From: Palsa-870 sp035937155 | GTDB lineage: Bacteria > Chloroflexota > Dormibacteria > Dormibacterales > Dormibacteraceae | Direction: 5' to 3' | DNA: 64,000 nucleotides | Assembly (NCBI GenBank): GCA_035937155.1 | Contig: DASYVJ010000018.1 | Coordinates: forward strand, 14,068 to 78,067 | Part shown: one piece after another, positions 8,843 to 16,459 of the stretch | Position numbering within the stretch: position 1 is the stretch's first letter | Layout of the letters: the number at the start of each line of letters is the position of its first letter | Program-made: the position numbers and the translations under genes | The notes under the pieces: generated by a model | What the model was told of the DNA's origin: nothing | Databases searched by the model: none | Seen by the model: the letters and a program-made list of their open reading frames with translations, nothing else

Positions 8843-9681
8843 GTCAATCACGCGCGCGTGGCCTCGGCCGCGGCCTCGAGGCCTTGATCCCGATGTCGCG
8901 CGAAGGCGAAACCCTCGTGCCCCAGATGATCGCGGTCGACCAGATTCGACCCTCTCACCAGCAGGTGCGCACTCGATTTGAGGCGGAACCACTCGGTGAG
9001 CTGGCTGAATCCATCCGGCTTCACGGCGTACTTCAGCCGCTGCTCGTGCGAAAGCTTTCCGACGGCTACGAGCTGATCGCCGGTGAGCGCCGATGGCGAG
9101 CGGCCAGGCTCGCGGGCCTGACCGCAATCCCAGCTGTGGTGCGCAGCGATACCGGGAATGACGAACAGCTCGTGCTCGGCCTTATCGAAAACCTGCAGCG
9201 CTCTGATCTCGATCCAATCGAAGAGGCGCGAGGCCTGCGTCGATTGACCGAGGAATTCGGCCTGACGCACGACGAGGTTGCCCAGCGCATCGGGAAGCAT
9301 CGCGTGTCGGTGACGCATTCGCTGCGGCTGCTCGCCGCCTGCCCTGCAATACAGTCCTCCGTTGCTTCCGGCGTCATCAGCGCTGGTCACGCCCGCGCGC
9401 TGGTCGCGCTCGACGGCCAGGCGACGCAGGAGCACGGGCTCAAGGTGGTGGTCGCGCGCCACCTCTCGGTCCGCCAGACCGAGAACTGGGTCAGAACCTA
9501 CCGCCCGCGCCGCAAGCAGCGCGTCGACTCGACCGCCGAGCTCCGTGCGATCGCCGCCGACATCGAGTCAAAGCTCGGCCTGCCGATCAAGCTGACCGGA
9601 ACGCTGAATCGCGGAAAGGTCGATCTGAAGTACTCCAGTCGCGAGGAGTTGGAACGGGTCTGCGCTAAGCTCCTCTCCTAA
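8839..9681 (+). CDS. parB: Chromosome partitioning protein ParB (Spo0J)
   Basis: 280-residue ParB/Spo0J. The N-terminus ARGLGRGLEALIP stimulates the ParA ATPase in this family. The CTP-binding ParB/Srx domain follows (QVRTRFEAEPLGELAESIRL, GERRWRAARLAGL), then the helix-turn-helix that reads parS (TEEFGLTHDEVAQRIGKH) and a C-terminal dimerisation region. The start is the ATG overlapping the parA stop (ATGA, 8839-8842). I did not find a convincing parS site in the window. Confidence 0.97.
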   Translation: MSQSRARGLGRGLEALIPMSREGETLVPQMIAVDQIRPSHQQVRTRFEAEPLGELAESIRLHGVLQPLLVRKLSDGYELIAGERRWRAARLAGLTAIPAVVRSDTGNDEQLVLGLIENLQRSDLDPIEEARGLRRLTEEFGLTHDEVAQRIGKHRVSVTHSLRLLAACPAIQSSVASGVISAGHARALVALDGQATQEHGLKVVVARHLSVRQTENWVRTYRPRRKQRVDSTAELRAIAADIESKLGLPIKLTGTLNRGKVDLKYSSREELERVCAKLLS

Positions 9682-9685
9682 ATCC

Positions 9686-10306
9686 ATGGCCGCCCCACAA
9701 ACACGCGCGGCCCAAGCCGCTACCGCCCCGGCCTCCAGCGCCTCTTCGCTGCTCCGCGAGGTTTTTGAGGTTGTGGTGCTGGCGGTCATCCTGTACTTCG
9801 GTATCAGCTTCGCCGTCCAGGCGGTGCACGTGGAGGGACTTTCCATGTACGCCACGCTGGATGACAACGATTACCTGATCGCCAACAAGATCGATTACCG
9901 CCTCCACGCGCCGCAGCGCGGCGACATCATCATCCTTCGTCCGCCTTCGGACAACTCAAAGGACTTCATCAAGCGAGTCATCGCGCTGCCTGGAGAGAAA
10001 CTGCTCATCCGTGATGGCGTCGTCTACATCAACGGGCACAAGCTCGATGAGCCGTATCTACCCGAGGCCTGGACGACGTTCAACAACTATCCCAACGACG
10101 GGACGGATGGCAGGGTGATGCGGTCGAATGAATACTTCGTCATGGGCGACAACCGCAATCGCTCACAGGACTCCCGAATCTTCGGCCCTATAGGTCGTGA
10201 TCGAATCGACGGCCGGGCCTGGTTCCGCATCTGGCCGCTCGATCACTTCGGCGGCATCTACTCCCTGGTGCCGACCCTCGAAACCTCGACCACCTTCGCC
10301 GGCTGA
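9686..10306 (+). CDS. lepB: Signal peptidase I
   Basis: 206-residue type I signal peptidase. One N-terminal membrane helix (about 27-45) is followed by the catalytic Ser53 in VEGLSMYATL and the general-base Lys96 in DFIKRVIALPGEK, then the conserved boxes YFVMGDNRNRSQDSR and GRAWFRIWP. It removes signal peptides from exported proteins on the outer face of the membrane. It starts 4 bp after parB and may be co-transcribed with it. Single-helix architecture is typical of Gram-positive and Chloroflexota enzymes. Confidence 0.96.
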   Translation: MAAPQTRAAQAATAPASSASSLLREVFEVVVLAVILYFGISFAVQAVHVEGLSMYATLDDNDYLIANKIDYRLHAPQRGDIIILRPPSDNSKDFIKRVIALPGEKLLIRDGVVYINGHKLDEPYLPEAWTTFNNYPNDGTDGRVMRSNEYFVMGDNRNRSQDSRIFGPIGRDRIDGRAWFRIWPLDHFGGIYSLVPTLETSTTFAG

Positions 10307-10318
10307 CGAGGGAACTCC

Positions 10319-11590
10319 CTAAGCTCCGATCGCCGACCTGAAAACTGTATCCCGGGTGAACGGGCCGATGACCGCCATCTGCATCGGGCCGCGCAGTAGG
10401 TCGCCGGCCACCCGTCTGACATCCGCGGCGGTCACCGCGTCGATGAGGGCCAGCTCTTCCTCGATCGTCCGGATCTCGCCGAGCAACAGCTCCTGATAGG
10501 TGAGCCAGAACGCGACGCCATTGGTCGTCTCGAGCTCCAGGCGCAGACGCCCCTTGGTGAACTCCTTCGCTCGCGCAAGCTCTTCCGGAAGAACCTCGCG
10601 CTCGCCGAGGCCGGTCAGCTCCGCCATCACGGCGCCGACCGCTTCCACAGCTTTCTTGGGATCCACGCCCAGGTACACCGCGATGTACCCCGTGTCCCGG
10701 TACTTCGACATGAAGCTGTGAACGTCGTAAGCCAAGCCCAGTCGCTCACGAATGTCCAGGAACAGCCGCGAGCTCATACCCTCGCCCAGCACTGTGTTCA
10801 AGAGGTCGATCACGTAACGGTCCGGATGCAGATAGCTGTACGCGCGCACCCCCAGGCAGATGTGTGCCTGCTCGGTCCGCTGCCTCCGCACCAACACGTG
10901 GGGCGCGTCGAGCTGAGCCGGCGGAAGTGACGACACATGTCCATTCGATTCGCTCGGCAGAGTCAAGCGCGGCAGGACGAATTCCAGCATGCGCTCCTCG
11001 TCCAGCGCTCCGGCGGTTCCAACCACGACGTTTGGCAATCGGTACTGCGTGTTGGCGTACTCGAGGATCTCGTCGCGCGTGAGACGACTGACGGATTCCT
11101 GCGTGCCTGCGATGTCGCGGCCGAGAGGATGGCCGGGCCACATCAGCTCCTCAAAGAGGTTCTGCACGAAATCCTGCGGCTGATCCTGGTACCCCTTCAG
11201 CTCCTCCAGGATCACATCGCGCTCTCGTTCGATGTCCGCGGGGTCCAGCTTCGAGTTCGTGATGATGTCAAAGAGAACGTCGAGGCCAAGGGCCGTGTGC
11301 TCCGAAGGCACGCGCGTCCAGTACGCGGTCAGCTCCTTGTCGGTTGAGGCGTTGATGAAACCACCTACGCCTTCGATCGCGTTGGCAATCTCCTTGGACG
11401 AGGGCCGCCGCTGAGTGCCTTTGAAGAAGAGATGCTCGATGAAATGCGAGACGCCGGCGAGCCGGTCGTCCTCGAGTCGCGAGCCTCCACCAAACATGAC
11501 GACTGCACTCGACGAGAGTCGCTCAGGCATCGAAGCGGTGATGAGCTTCGCGCCTCCCGGCAACACGTGGACCCGATGCGGGGAGGCCAT
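10319..11590 (-). CDS. M16-family zinc peptidase (processing-peptidase-like)
   Basis: 423-residue M16B peptidase with the inverted zinc motif HFIEHLFFKG (His49, Glu52, His53) and the downstream acidic region around residues 122-132 that supplies the third ligand. The C-terminal half (residues 190-410) is the noncatalytic M16 fold with the R/Y loop region SSRLFLDIRERLGLAYDV. Complete length. The start ATG is preceded on the minus strand by TATACT (11600-11605) at 9 nt. Substrate unknown; relatives degrade small peptides or act near Sec/YidC genes. Confidence 0.94.
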   Translation of the reverse strand: MASPHRVHVLPGGAKLITASMPERLSSSAVVMFGGGSRLEDDRLAGVSHFIEHLFFKGTQRRPSSKEIANAIEGVGGFINASTDKELTAYWTRVPSEHTALGLDVLFDIITNSKLDPADIERERDVILEELKGYQDQPQDFVQNLFEELMWPGHPLGRDIAGTQESVSRLTRDEILEYANTQYRLPNVVVGTAGALDEERMLEFVLPRLTLPSESNGHVSSLPPAQLDAPHVLVRRQRTEQAHICLGVRAYSYLHPDRYVIDLLNTVLGEGMSSRLFLDIRERLGLAYDVHSFMSKYRDTGYIAVYLGVDPKKAVEAVGAVMAELTGLGEREVLPEELARAKEFTKGRLRLELETTNGVAFWLTYQELLLGEIRTIEEELALIDAVTAADVRRVAGDLLRGPMQMAVIGPFTRDTVFRSAIGA

Positions 11591-11635
11591 GGGAGGGCCA
11601 GTATAGGACCGGCGCTGAACGGGCCCGGCGCAGGC

Positions 11636-11911
11636 CTAGTCCGTCGGGCGGCCTTCCCGCAAAGCGCCGAGAGCCGCGTAAAGAGTCATCGCCACGAAGT
11701 CGGCCGGCATGCCATCCGACACCGCGTCGAGTGCCTCGCCCAGGTAGCGCCGAACATTGGCCACGAGGTCCACCTCGCTCAGCTCTAGGCAGTCACGAAT
11801 CGCCTCGGCGATCTCGGTCGGCGTGATGTCCTCATCGCCCGCGTCGTCCGCAACGGAGTTGACGATGGCGATCGCTTTCCGGATCCGCTCGGCGGCGGCC
11901 CGGCCCGACAT
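11636..11911 (-). CDS. Small helical hypothetical protein downstream of jag
   Basis: 91 residues, mostly helical and acidic, with no family I can name. The ATG at 11909-11911 gives MSGRAAAERIRKAIAIVN and lies 8 bp after the jag stop; a longer in-frame reading would run antiparallel through jag coding phase and is unlikely. Its placement at the end of the rpmH-rnpA-yidD-yidC-jag operon suggests co-transcription. The repeated pattern DITPTEIAEAIRDCLELSEVD looks like a helix pair. No motif indicates a function. Confidence 0.6.
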   Translation of the reverse strand: MSGRAAAERIRKAIAIVNSVADDAGDEDITPTEIAEAIRDCLELSEVDLVANVRRYLGEALDAVSDGMPADFVAMTLYAALGALREGRPTD

Positions 11912-11919
11912 CGAGCTGG

Positions 11920-12564
11920 CTATCCGGCTGCCGCCTTCCGCGGCCCGACGACAACGCGCCGTTCCGGCTCTTCGCCGATGCTTCCGCTCGTCACGTCCGG
12001 GTCGCCCTCGAGCGCGAGGTGGATGGCCCGCCTTTCGAACGGCTGCATGGCGTCGAGTGTGATCGCGTCGCCCGTCATCTTCACCTGGCGCGCGGCGCGC
12101 ATCGCAATCTCGCGGACCGTGTGCTCGCGGCGCTGCCGGTAGCGCTCCACGTCGACGATGATCCGCTCGCCCTCCGCCAGATGCCTGCCGACCATCACGT
12201 TGGTCACCGACTGCAGCGCACGCAGGGTCTCCCCGCGCCAACCGATGAGCGCTCCCAGGTCGCGACCACTGATGTCCAGCGTGATCGGGTCGCCGCCGGT
12301 TCTAACGGTGACCTGCGCCCGAACGCCCATGTGCTTGAGAAGGCCTTCGACCATGCCGCGGGCAATCTCTCCCTTCCCGTTGGCAGGCGCAGGACTGCCC
12401 GCGGTCACGGCGGCGTGGTCGATAACTGTCACCTCGACCACCGTCTCCTCGTTGGTTTCGCTGATGACTTTGATGTCCACGTTGCGCCGACTCTCTTTCA
12501 GCTCGATCAGTGCCGCGTCGACCGCCTCATCGAGAGTGCGCCCGCGGCCTTCAGCGGCGCTCAT
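11920..12564 (-). CDS. jag: Jag / KhpB-like RNA-binding protein
   Basis: 214 residues with the three-part Jag layout: an N-terminal Jag_N domain (RTLDEAVDAALIELKESRRN), a middle KH-II domain (GWRGETLRALQSVTNVMVGR, carrying the G-x-x-G loop as WRGE) and a C-terminal R3H domain ending in PERRVVVGP. It binds RNA and is implicated in cell elongation and division control in Firmicutes. It starts 6 bp after yidC, its usual neighbour. Confidence 0.94.
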   Translation of the reverse strand: MSAAEGRGRTLDEAVDAALIELKESRRNVDIKVISETNEETVVEVTVIDHAAVTAGSPAPANGKGEIARGMVEGLLKHMGVRAQVTVRTGGDPITLDISGRDLGALIGWRGETLRALQSVTNVMVGRHLAEGERIIVDVERYRQRREHTVREIAMRAARQVKMTGDAITLDAMQPFERRAIHLALEGDPDVTSGSIGEEPERRVVVGPRKAAAG

Positions 12565-12570
12565 CGCAAC

Positions 12571-13530
12571 TCACCTCTTCTCTCCTTTCCCACCCTCTAT
12601 CCTTTTGGGCTTCTTAGGCCTGGAGCCATTTCGTTGCGGCCCACTCTTGGGGCCAGGGACAGGGCCCTTATTTGGCGCCTTTCCGCCAGCTGCATCTGAT
12701 CCCCCCGCCCCGGTCCGCCTGAACCGTGCCGGCAGGACGTTTCCCCAGCCGACCACGAAGCTCTGCTGAATGATACTGACGCAGTTTCCGATAAACCAGT
12801 AAAGGCCCAGCCCGGCCGGGACGTTGAGGGCGAAATACCCGATCATCAGAGGCGACAGCCACACCATCGTGCGCTGCATCTGCTGGGTCTGGACCTCCTG
12901 CTCGGTAGGGTTGGGCGCCGGCGGCATCTGGAGCATCCGCGACTGAATCAGCGTGGTGAGCGCCGCCAGCAACGGAAAGACCAGGTACGCCAACTGCGGG
13001 ATCGGAAAGCCCGCGATCATCAGGTGGTGGTTGGGGTTGTCGTTCAAGTTTGGAACGAAGAGAAAGTGCGCCGCGACGTGGTGGCTCCTGGCGAAATCGG
13101 TCAGCACGTAATACAGGGCGGTCAGGATCGGGAGCTGGACGATCAGCGGGAGGCAGCCCACCAATCCGCCGAGCGGGTTGACCCCGTGCTCTTGATAGAG
13201 CTTCATCATCTCGGCGTTGAGCTTCTGGGGGTCCTTCTTGAACTTCTTGCGCAGCTCGGCGACCTGCGGGCCAAGCTTTCGCTGCTCGACCATCGTCTTG
13301 CGCTGCGTGATCAGCTGGAACTGCTGCAGGGGCGCCAGGGCGAGCCGGATGATGACCGTGAGAACGATGATCGCCACGCCGTAGGCGCCGATCGTCTCGA
13401 ACATGCCGATGCCCTGGACGTGCGCATAGATGGTGGCCAGCAGCCATGCGACCGGCTGCTTCACGACCAGCTCCCAGATCCGGATGATGGGCAGGAAGAT
13501 GTCGAAGAACGAGCTCAGAAAGATGTTCAG
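12571..13530 (-). CDS. yidC: Membrane protein insertase YidC/Oxa1
   Basis: YidC of the short (Gram-positive-like) type: five hydrophobic segments, the insertase core LAPLQQFQLITQRKTMVEQR, and the basic tail KPKKPKRIEGGKGEKR. The first ordinary start, GTG 13464, would cut the first membrane segment. In-frame upstream sequence encodes NIFLSSFFDIFLPIIRIWEL, and a strong ribosome-binding site (AGGAG on the minus strand) lies at 13534-13538. This supports initiation at CTG 13530 (319 residues) or a nearby non-ATG codon. Product certain, start inferred. Confidence 0.93.
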   Translation of the reverse strand: MNIFLSSFFDIFLPIIRIWELVVKQPVAWLLATIYAHVQGIGMFETIGAYGVAIIVLTVIIRLALAPLQQFQLITQRKTMVEQRKLGPQVAELRKKFKKDPQKLNAEMMKLYQEHGVNPLGGLVGCLPLIVQLPILTALYYVLTDFARSHHVAAHFLFVPNLNDNPNHHLMIAGFPIPQLAYLVFPLLAALTTLIQSRMLQMPPAPNPTEQEVQTQQMQRTMVWLSPLMIGYFALNVPAGLGLYWFIGNCVSIIQQSFVVGWGNVLPARFRRTGAGGSDAAGGKAPNKGPVPGPKSGPQRNGSRPKKPKRIEGGKGEKR

Positions 13531-13557
13531 ATTTCTCCTAACCGACTTGGTTCAGTT

Positions 13558-13767
13558 TCATGGGACCGGGTCGTAGCCGCCTTTGGCAAACGGATGGCAG
13601 CGGGCGATTCGCGCCGCGCCCATCCAGCCGCCCCGGAGCCAGCCATACCTCTCAATCGCCTCATATGTGTAATGGGAACAAGACGGGTAGTAACGGCAGG
13701 ACGGCGGAAGGATCTTAGAGAACGACGCCTGGTAACCCCGAATCAGAGCGAGGGAGAGCCTGGTCAT
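13558..13767 (-). CDS. yidD: Membrane protein insertion efficiency factor YidD
   Basis: 69 residues with the full YidD signature: LIRGYQASFSKILPPSCRYY, CSHYTYEAIERYG and RIARCHPFAKGGYDPVP, including three conserved cysteines. The start overlaps the rnpA stop (ATGA at 13764-13767). It helps YidC insert membrane proteins at the inner membrane. Length is normal. Confidence 0.96.
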   Translation of the reverse strand: MTRLSLALIRGYQASFSKILPPSCRYYPSCSHYTYEAIERYGWLRGGWMGAARIARCHPFAKGGYDPVP

Positions 13768-14123
13768 GAGCTGAGCTTCGAGAGCCTGAGCGCAGCCTGT
13801 TCACCCTCGGCCACGAGTTCGGCGAAATCAACTTTGAGCGCCGCCGGCCGAGCGATCAGGACCACGTCATATCGTATTCCCACGCCGTTGAGCGGCGAAT
13901 CACCGGCGAGCAGCTTGAGCCGCGCGAGCTCGCGCAGCCGCCGTTTAGCCCTGTTGCGGTCAACCGAGCTCTTGACCGTCCGGCTGACGGTGACGCCCAC
14001 GCGGCTGACGTCGCGCTGGCTCGGCACCGCAAAGGCGACCATGGCTTTGCCGCTGTAGAAGCGCTTGCCGCTGATCGCTGTCTGGAAATCGGCCTGCCGG
14101 CGCAGCCGGAGGCGCTGCTTCAC
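13764..14123 (-). CDS. rnpA: Ribonuclease P protein component
   Basis: 119-residue RnpA: N-terminus QRLRLRRQADFQTAISGKRF, and the basic RNR helix SSVDRNRAKRRLRELARL that binds RNase P RNA and the 5' leader of pre-tRNA. It lies 6 bp after rpmH and overlaps yidD. The RNase P RNA gene itself was not seen in the window. Confidence 0.96.
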   Translation of the reverse strand: MKQRLRLRRQADFQTAISGKRFYSGKAMVAFAVPSQRDVSRVGVTVSRTVKSSVDRNRAKRRLRELARLKLLAGDSPLNGVGIRYDVVLIARPAALKVDFAELVAEGEQAALRLSKLSS

Positions 14124-14129
14124 CGCCGC

Positions 14130-14264
14130 CTAGGCGGACAGGCGCAGGCGGCCCTTGCGACGCCGGTTCTGCACGACGCGCACTCCGCCTTTCGAGCTCA
14201 TCCGGCGCAGGAAACCGTGCACGCGACGGCGATACCGTTTCTTGGGTTGGAAAGTTCGCTTGAT
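14130..14264 (-). CDS. rpmH: 50S ribosomal protein L34 with apparent ATC start codon
   Basis: 44 residues, exactly the family length: KRTFQPKKRYRRRVHGF, then FLRRMSSKGGVRVV and a basic tail. No ATG, GTG or TTG occurs at the proper N-terminus. The codon in the start position is ATC (gat at 14262-14264), preceded by AGGGGG on the minus strand five nucleotides upstream. The nearest ordinary in-frame start (14354) would add 30 nonconserved residues. Either a rare AUC start, as known for AUU in infC, or a one-base difference from ATG. Confidence 0.93.
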   Translation of the reverse strand: MKRTFQPKKRYRRRVHGFLRRMSSKGGVRVVQNRRRKGRLRLSA

Positions 14265-14572
14265 GGTGTCCCCCTGGCAGGAGTCATGAACTGGCGAGAA
14301 CCGCGGTAGTGTACCGGAGGCGAAGCCTGGCGATTGTGATAGCGACTTTGTCACTTCATCCGCCGCCTCAACTGCCTTGCGATCCTCACAGGCCTTTGCT
14401 ACACTCCGCCCCCGGAAGCAGCCTTAGCAAGGGTTGGCGTTTCGCTCAGTACAAATTGCACCAAACGTTCCCACTAATCATTGCAGCTGACAGCGTCGAA
14501 ATGATATAGGGCTGCTTATAGGTTTCGGGAACGACCGGATGGGGGATTTCGGCAGACTGGGCAGCGTCGGCC

Positions 14573-14581
14573 TGTGGAAAT
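14573..14581 (-). promoter_or_regulatory. DnaA box (one mismatch)
   Basis: Minus-strand ATTTCCACA, one base from TTATCCACA at the third position; 11 nt from the next box and facing it. Confidence 0.45.
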
Positions 14582-14592
14582 CCGGTCCGCTC

Positions 14593-14601
14593 TTTTCCAC
14601 A
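14593..14601 (+). promoter_or_regulatory. DnaA box (one mismatch)
   Basis: TTTTCCACA, forming with the neighbouring minus-strand box an inverted pair inside the candidate oriC. Confidence 0.5.
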
Positions 14602-14729
14602 GGCACCATGGAGGCGGAGCTCATGGTCAGAGAGCTTCGGGTCGAATCTGCTGTTCGGTCGGGACGTGATTCGCCAGGTCCCGGCGAGCGATGAGGCAGA
14701 AAAAGTCGTAAGAGGAGTTGGCCCCAGGT

Positions 14730-14738
14730 TATCCACAG
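14730..14738 (+). promoter_or_regulatory. DnaA box (perfect)
   Basis: TTATCCACA, 92 bp upstream of the dnaA start; may also mediate dnaA autoregulation. Confidence 0.65.
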
Positions 14739-14829
14739 CATTTGCAGAGTGAGGGGGCCAGTCGTCCCCAGGGGCGGACATCCTCACCGACCAGGCCTAG
14801 TGCGCCTTCCGACAAGGAGAGATGATGAA

Positions 14830-16218
14830 GTGAATCAGGACCAGATCTGGTCACAGGTCCAGGAGGAGCTGCGCTTTCAGCTCGCCAAACGGACCTACGA
14901 CATGTGGCTCAAGAACACTTCGGTAGTGTCAGCCGACGGTGCGACGTTTCGTATCGGAGTCCCCAGCAAGCTGGCCAAAGATTGGCTCGAAGACCGCTTC
15001 TCCGGCCTGATCCAGGAAACACTTCAAGCGGTCACCGGGTCCGAGGTCGACATCGATTTCGTCATCTCGCCGACGGGACACCGCCCAGCGCTGTCCACGG
15101 TGGACGGTGGTTTCGACAATCTGCCGGAGAACGGACGCGAAAACGTCCACGACAATGCGCCAGACGCGATGCCGGACACACCGGTCATCCCGCCCTCGGA
15201 GCTAAATGCCCGCTTCCGCTTCTCGTCCTTCGTCGTCGGGCACAACTCTCAATTCGCGCATGCGGCCGCCAAAGCCGTCGCTGAGGCTCCTGGCGATAGC
15301 TACAACCCGCTCTTTCTCTATGGAGGCGTGGGTCTTGGCAAGACGCACCTTATGCACGCGATCGGTCATGAGGTTCACGACCGTTTCCCGCGCAAGCGCG
15401 TCGTCTACCTCACGTCCGAGCAGTTCACCAACGAGGTGATCAGCTCGATCGCGACCGCCCAGATGGGGGAGTTCCGACACAAGTACCGGACCGTGGACGT
15501 GCTGCTGATCGACGACGTGCAGTTCCTGGCCGGAAAAGATCGCACCAAGGAGGAGTTCTTCCACACCTTCAACGCGCTGCACGAGATCAACAAGCAGATC
15601 GTCATCTCCTCCGACCGGCCGCCCAAGGAAATCCCTACTTTGGAGGATAGGCTCCGCTCGAGGTTCGAGTGGGGACTCATCGCCGACATTCAGTCGCCCG
15701 ATTTCGAAACGCGCCTGGCCATCCTCCACTCCAAGCTGGGCGATAACAGCGGACTGATCCCAGAGGAGGTCCTCACTTTCATCGCGCATAAAGTCCAGCG
15801 CAACATCCGCGAGCTCGAGGGAGCGCTGACACGGATCCAGGCATTCGCCGCTGTGCACCAGCGCCATATCGATGAGGAGGAGGCAGCGCGTCTGCTGGCC
15901 GACATCATCCCGGCGGGGACTCGCAAGCCCATCAACGTCGAGCGCATTCAGGCGCTTGTCGCCGACTACTACAACGTCACGCTCGAGGATATGAAGGGCA
16001 AGCGCCGCGACAAACACATCGTCTTTCCCCGACAGGTTGCGATGTTTCTCGTCCGTGAAGAGACGCCGTCATCGCTGCCGGCGATCGGCAAGGCCTTCGG
16101 CGGCCGAGACCACACGACAGCGCTGCACTCGATCGAGAAAATCGCCAACGAGCTGAAAGAAGACGAGCGCTTGCGATACGAGGTGCAGGCGATTCGCGAG
16201 CGCCTGTACGTCCAGTGA
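14830..16218 (+). CDS. dnaA: Chromosomal replication initiator protein DnaA
   Basis: 462 residues: domain I (IWSQVQEELRFQLAKRTYDM), a short acidic linker, AAA+ domain III with Walker A GGVGLGKTHLMHAIGHE and Walker B LLIDDVQFLAGK, and domain IV with the DNA-binding signature GGRDHTTALHSIEKI. The start is GTG 14830, behind AAGGAG at 14815-14820 and in the usual MNQ-like context (VNQDQIW); the open frame upstream to 14749 has no conserved residues. It binds the boxes described in oriC. Confidence 0.98.
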   Translation: MNQDQIWSQVQEELRFQLAKRTYDMWLKNTSVVSADGATFRIGVPSKLAKDWLEDRFSGLIQETLQAVTGSEVDIDFVISPTGHRPALSTVDGGFDNLPENGRENVHDNAPDAMPDTPVIPPSELNARFRFSSFVVGHNSQFAHAAAKAVAEAPGDSYNPLFLYGGVGLGKTHLMHAIGHEVHDRFPRKRVVYLTSEQFTNEVISSIATAQMGEFRHKYRTVDVLLIDDVQFLAGKDRTKEEFFHTFNALHEINKQIVISSDRPPKEIPTLEDRLRSRFEWGLIADIQSPDFETRLAILHSKLGDNSGLIPEEVLTFIAHKVQRNIRELEGALTRIQAFAAVHQRHIDEEEAARLLADIIPAGTRKPINVERIQALVADYYNVTLEDMKGKRRDKHIVFPRQVAMFLVREETPSSLPAIGKAFGGRDHTTALHSIEKIANELKEDERLRYEVQAIRERLYVQ

Positions 16219-16459
16219 TGGCGCTTTCCACAGTTTGTTCGAGAAGCCTTGGGACGTTTTCCGGATCGATCATCCGCGGTCAGATCGTCCCCAGCGACTC
16301 AACAGCACTTAGGCCATGGACTAGGTCTTACGCAGAGCTTGTCCACGGAGCCGACCGATCTGTAAATGATCTCGACATCCACAGTCTGCACAGCGCTTAC
16401 TGTTACGTACTACGAATAAGTTCAATCAAGAGAAACTCTAAGAACGGGGGACAAGTGTC
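16219..16459. other. dnaA-dnaN intergenic region with DnaA-box-like sites
   Basis: 241 bp without a supported gene. It holds a box-like CTTTCCACA at 16224-16232 and weaker repeats of CCACNG (near 16341-16346 and 16378-16384), then an AT-richer stretch (about 16385-16440). It could form the second half of a bipartite origin or simply carry the dnaN promoter. Confidence 0.45.

Larger units (their letters stand above)
14265..14829. other. Candidate replication origin (oriC), rpmH-dnaA intergenic region
   Basis: 565 bp without a convincing gene between divergent rpmH and dnaA, the classical oriC position. It holds one perfect DnaA box (TTATCCACA, 14730-14738) and two one-mismatch boxes (TTTTCCACA 14593-14601 forward; ATTTCCACA read on the minus strand at 14573-14581). 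A relatively AT-rich stretch (about 14450-14520) could serve as unwinding element. The short open frames here have no family features. ParAB nearby supports the assignment. Confidence 0.75.

Noticed and set aside
13024..14058. 344-codon plus-strand frame over yidC-yidD-rnpA
   Set aside because: Covers three certain genes on the other strand and shows no domain.
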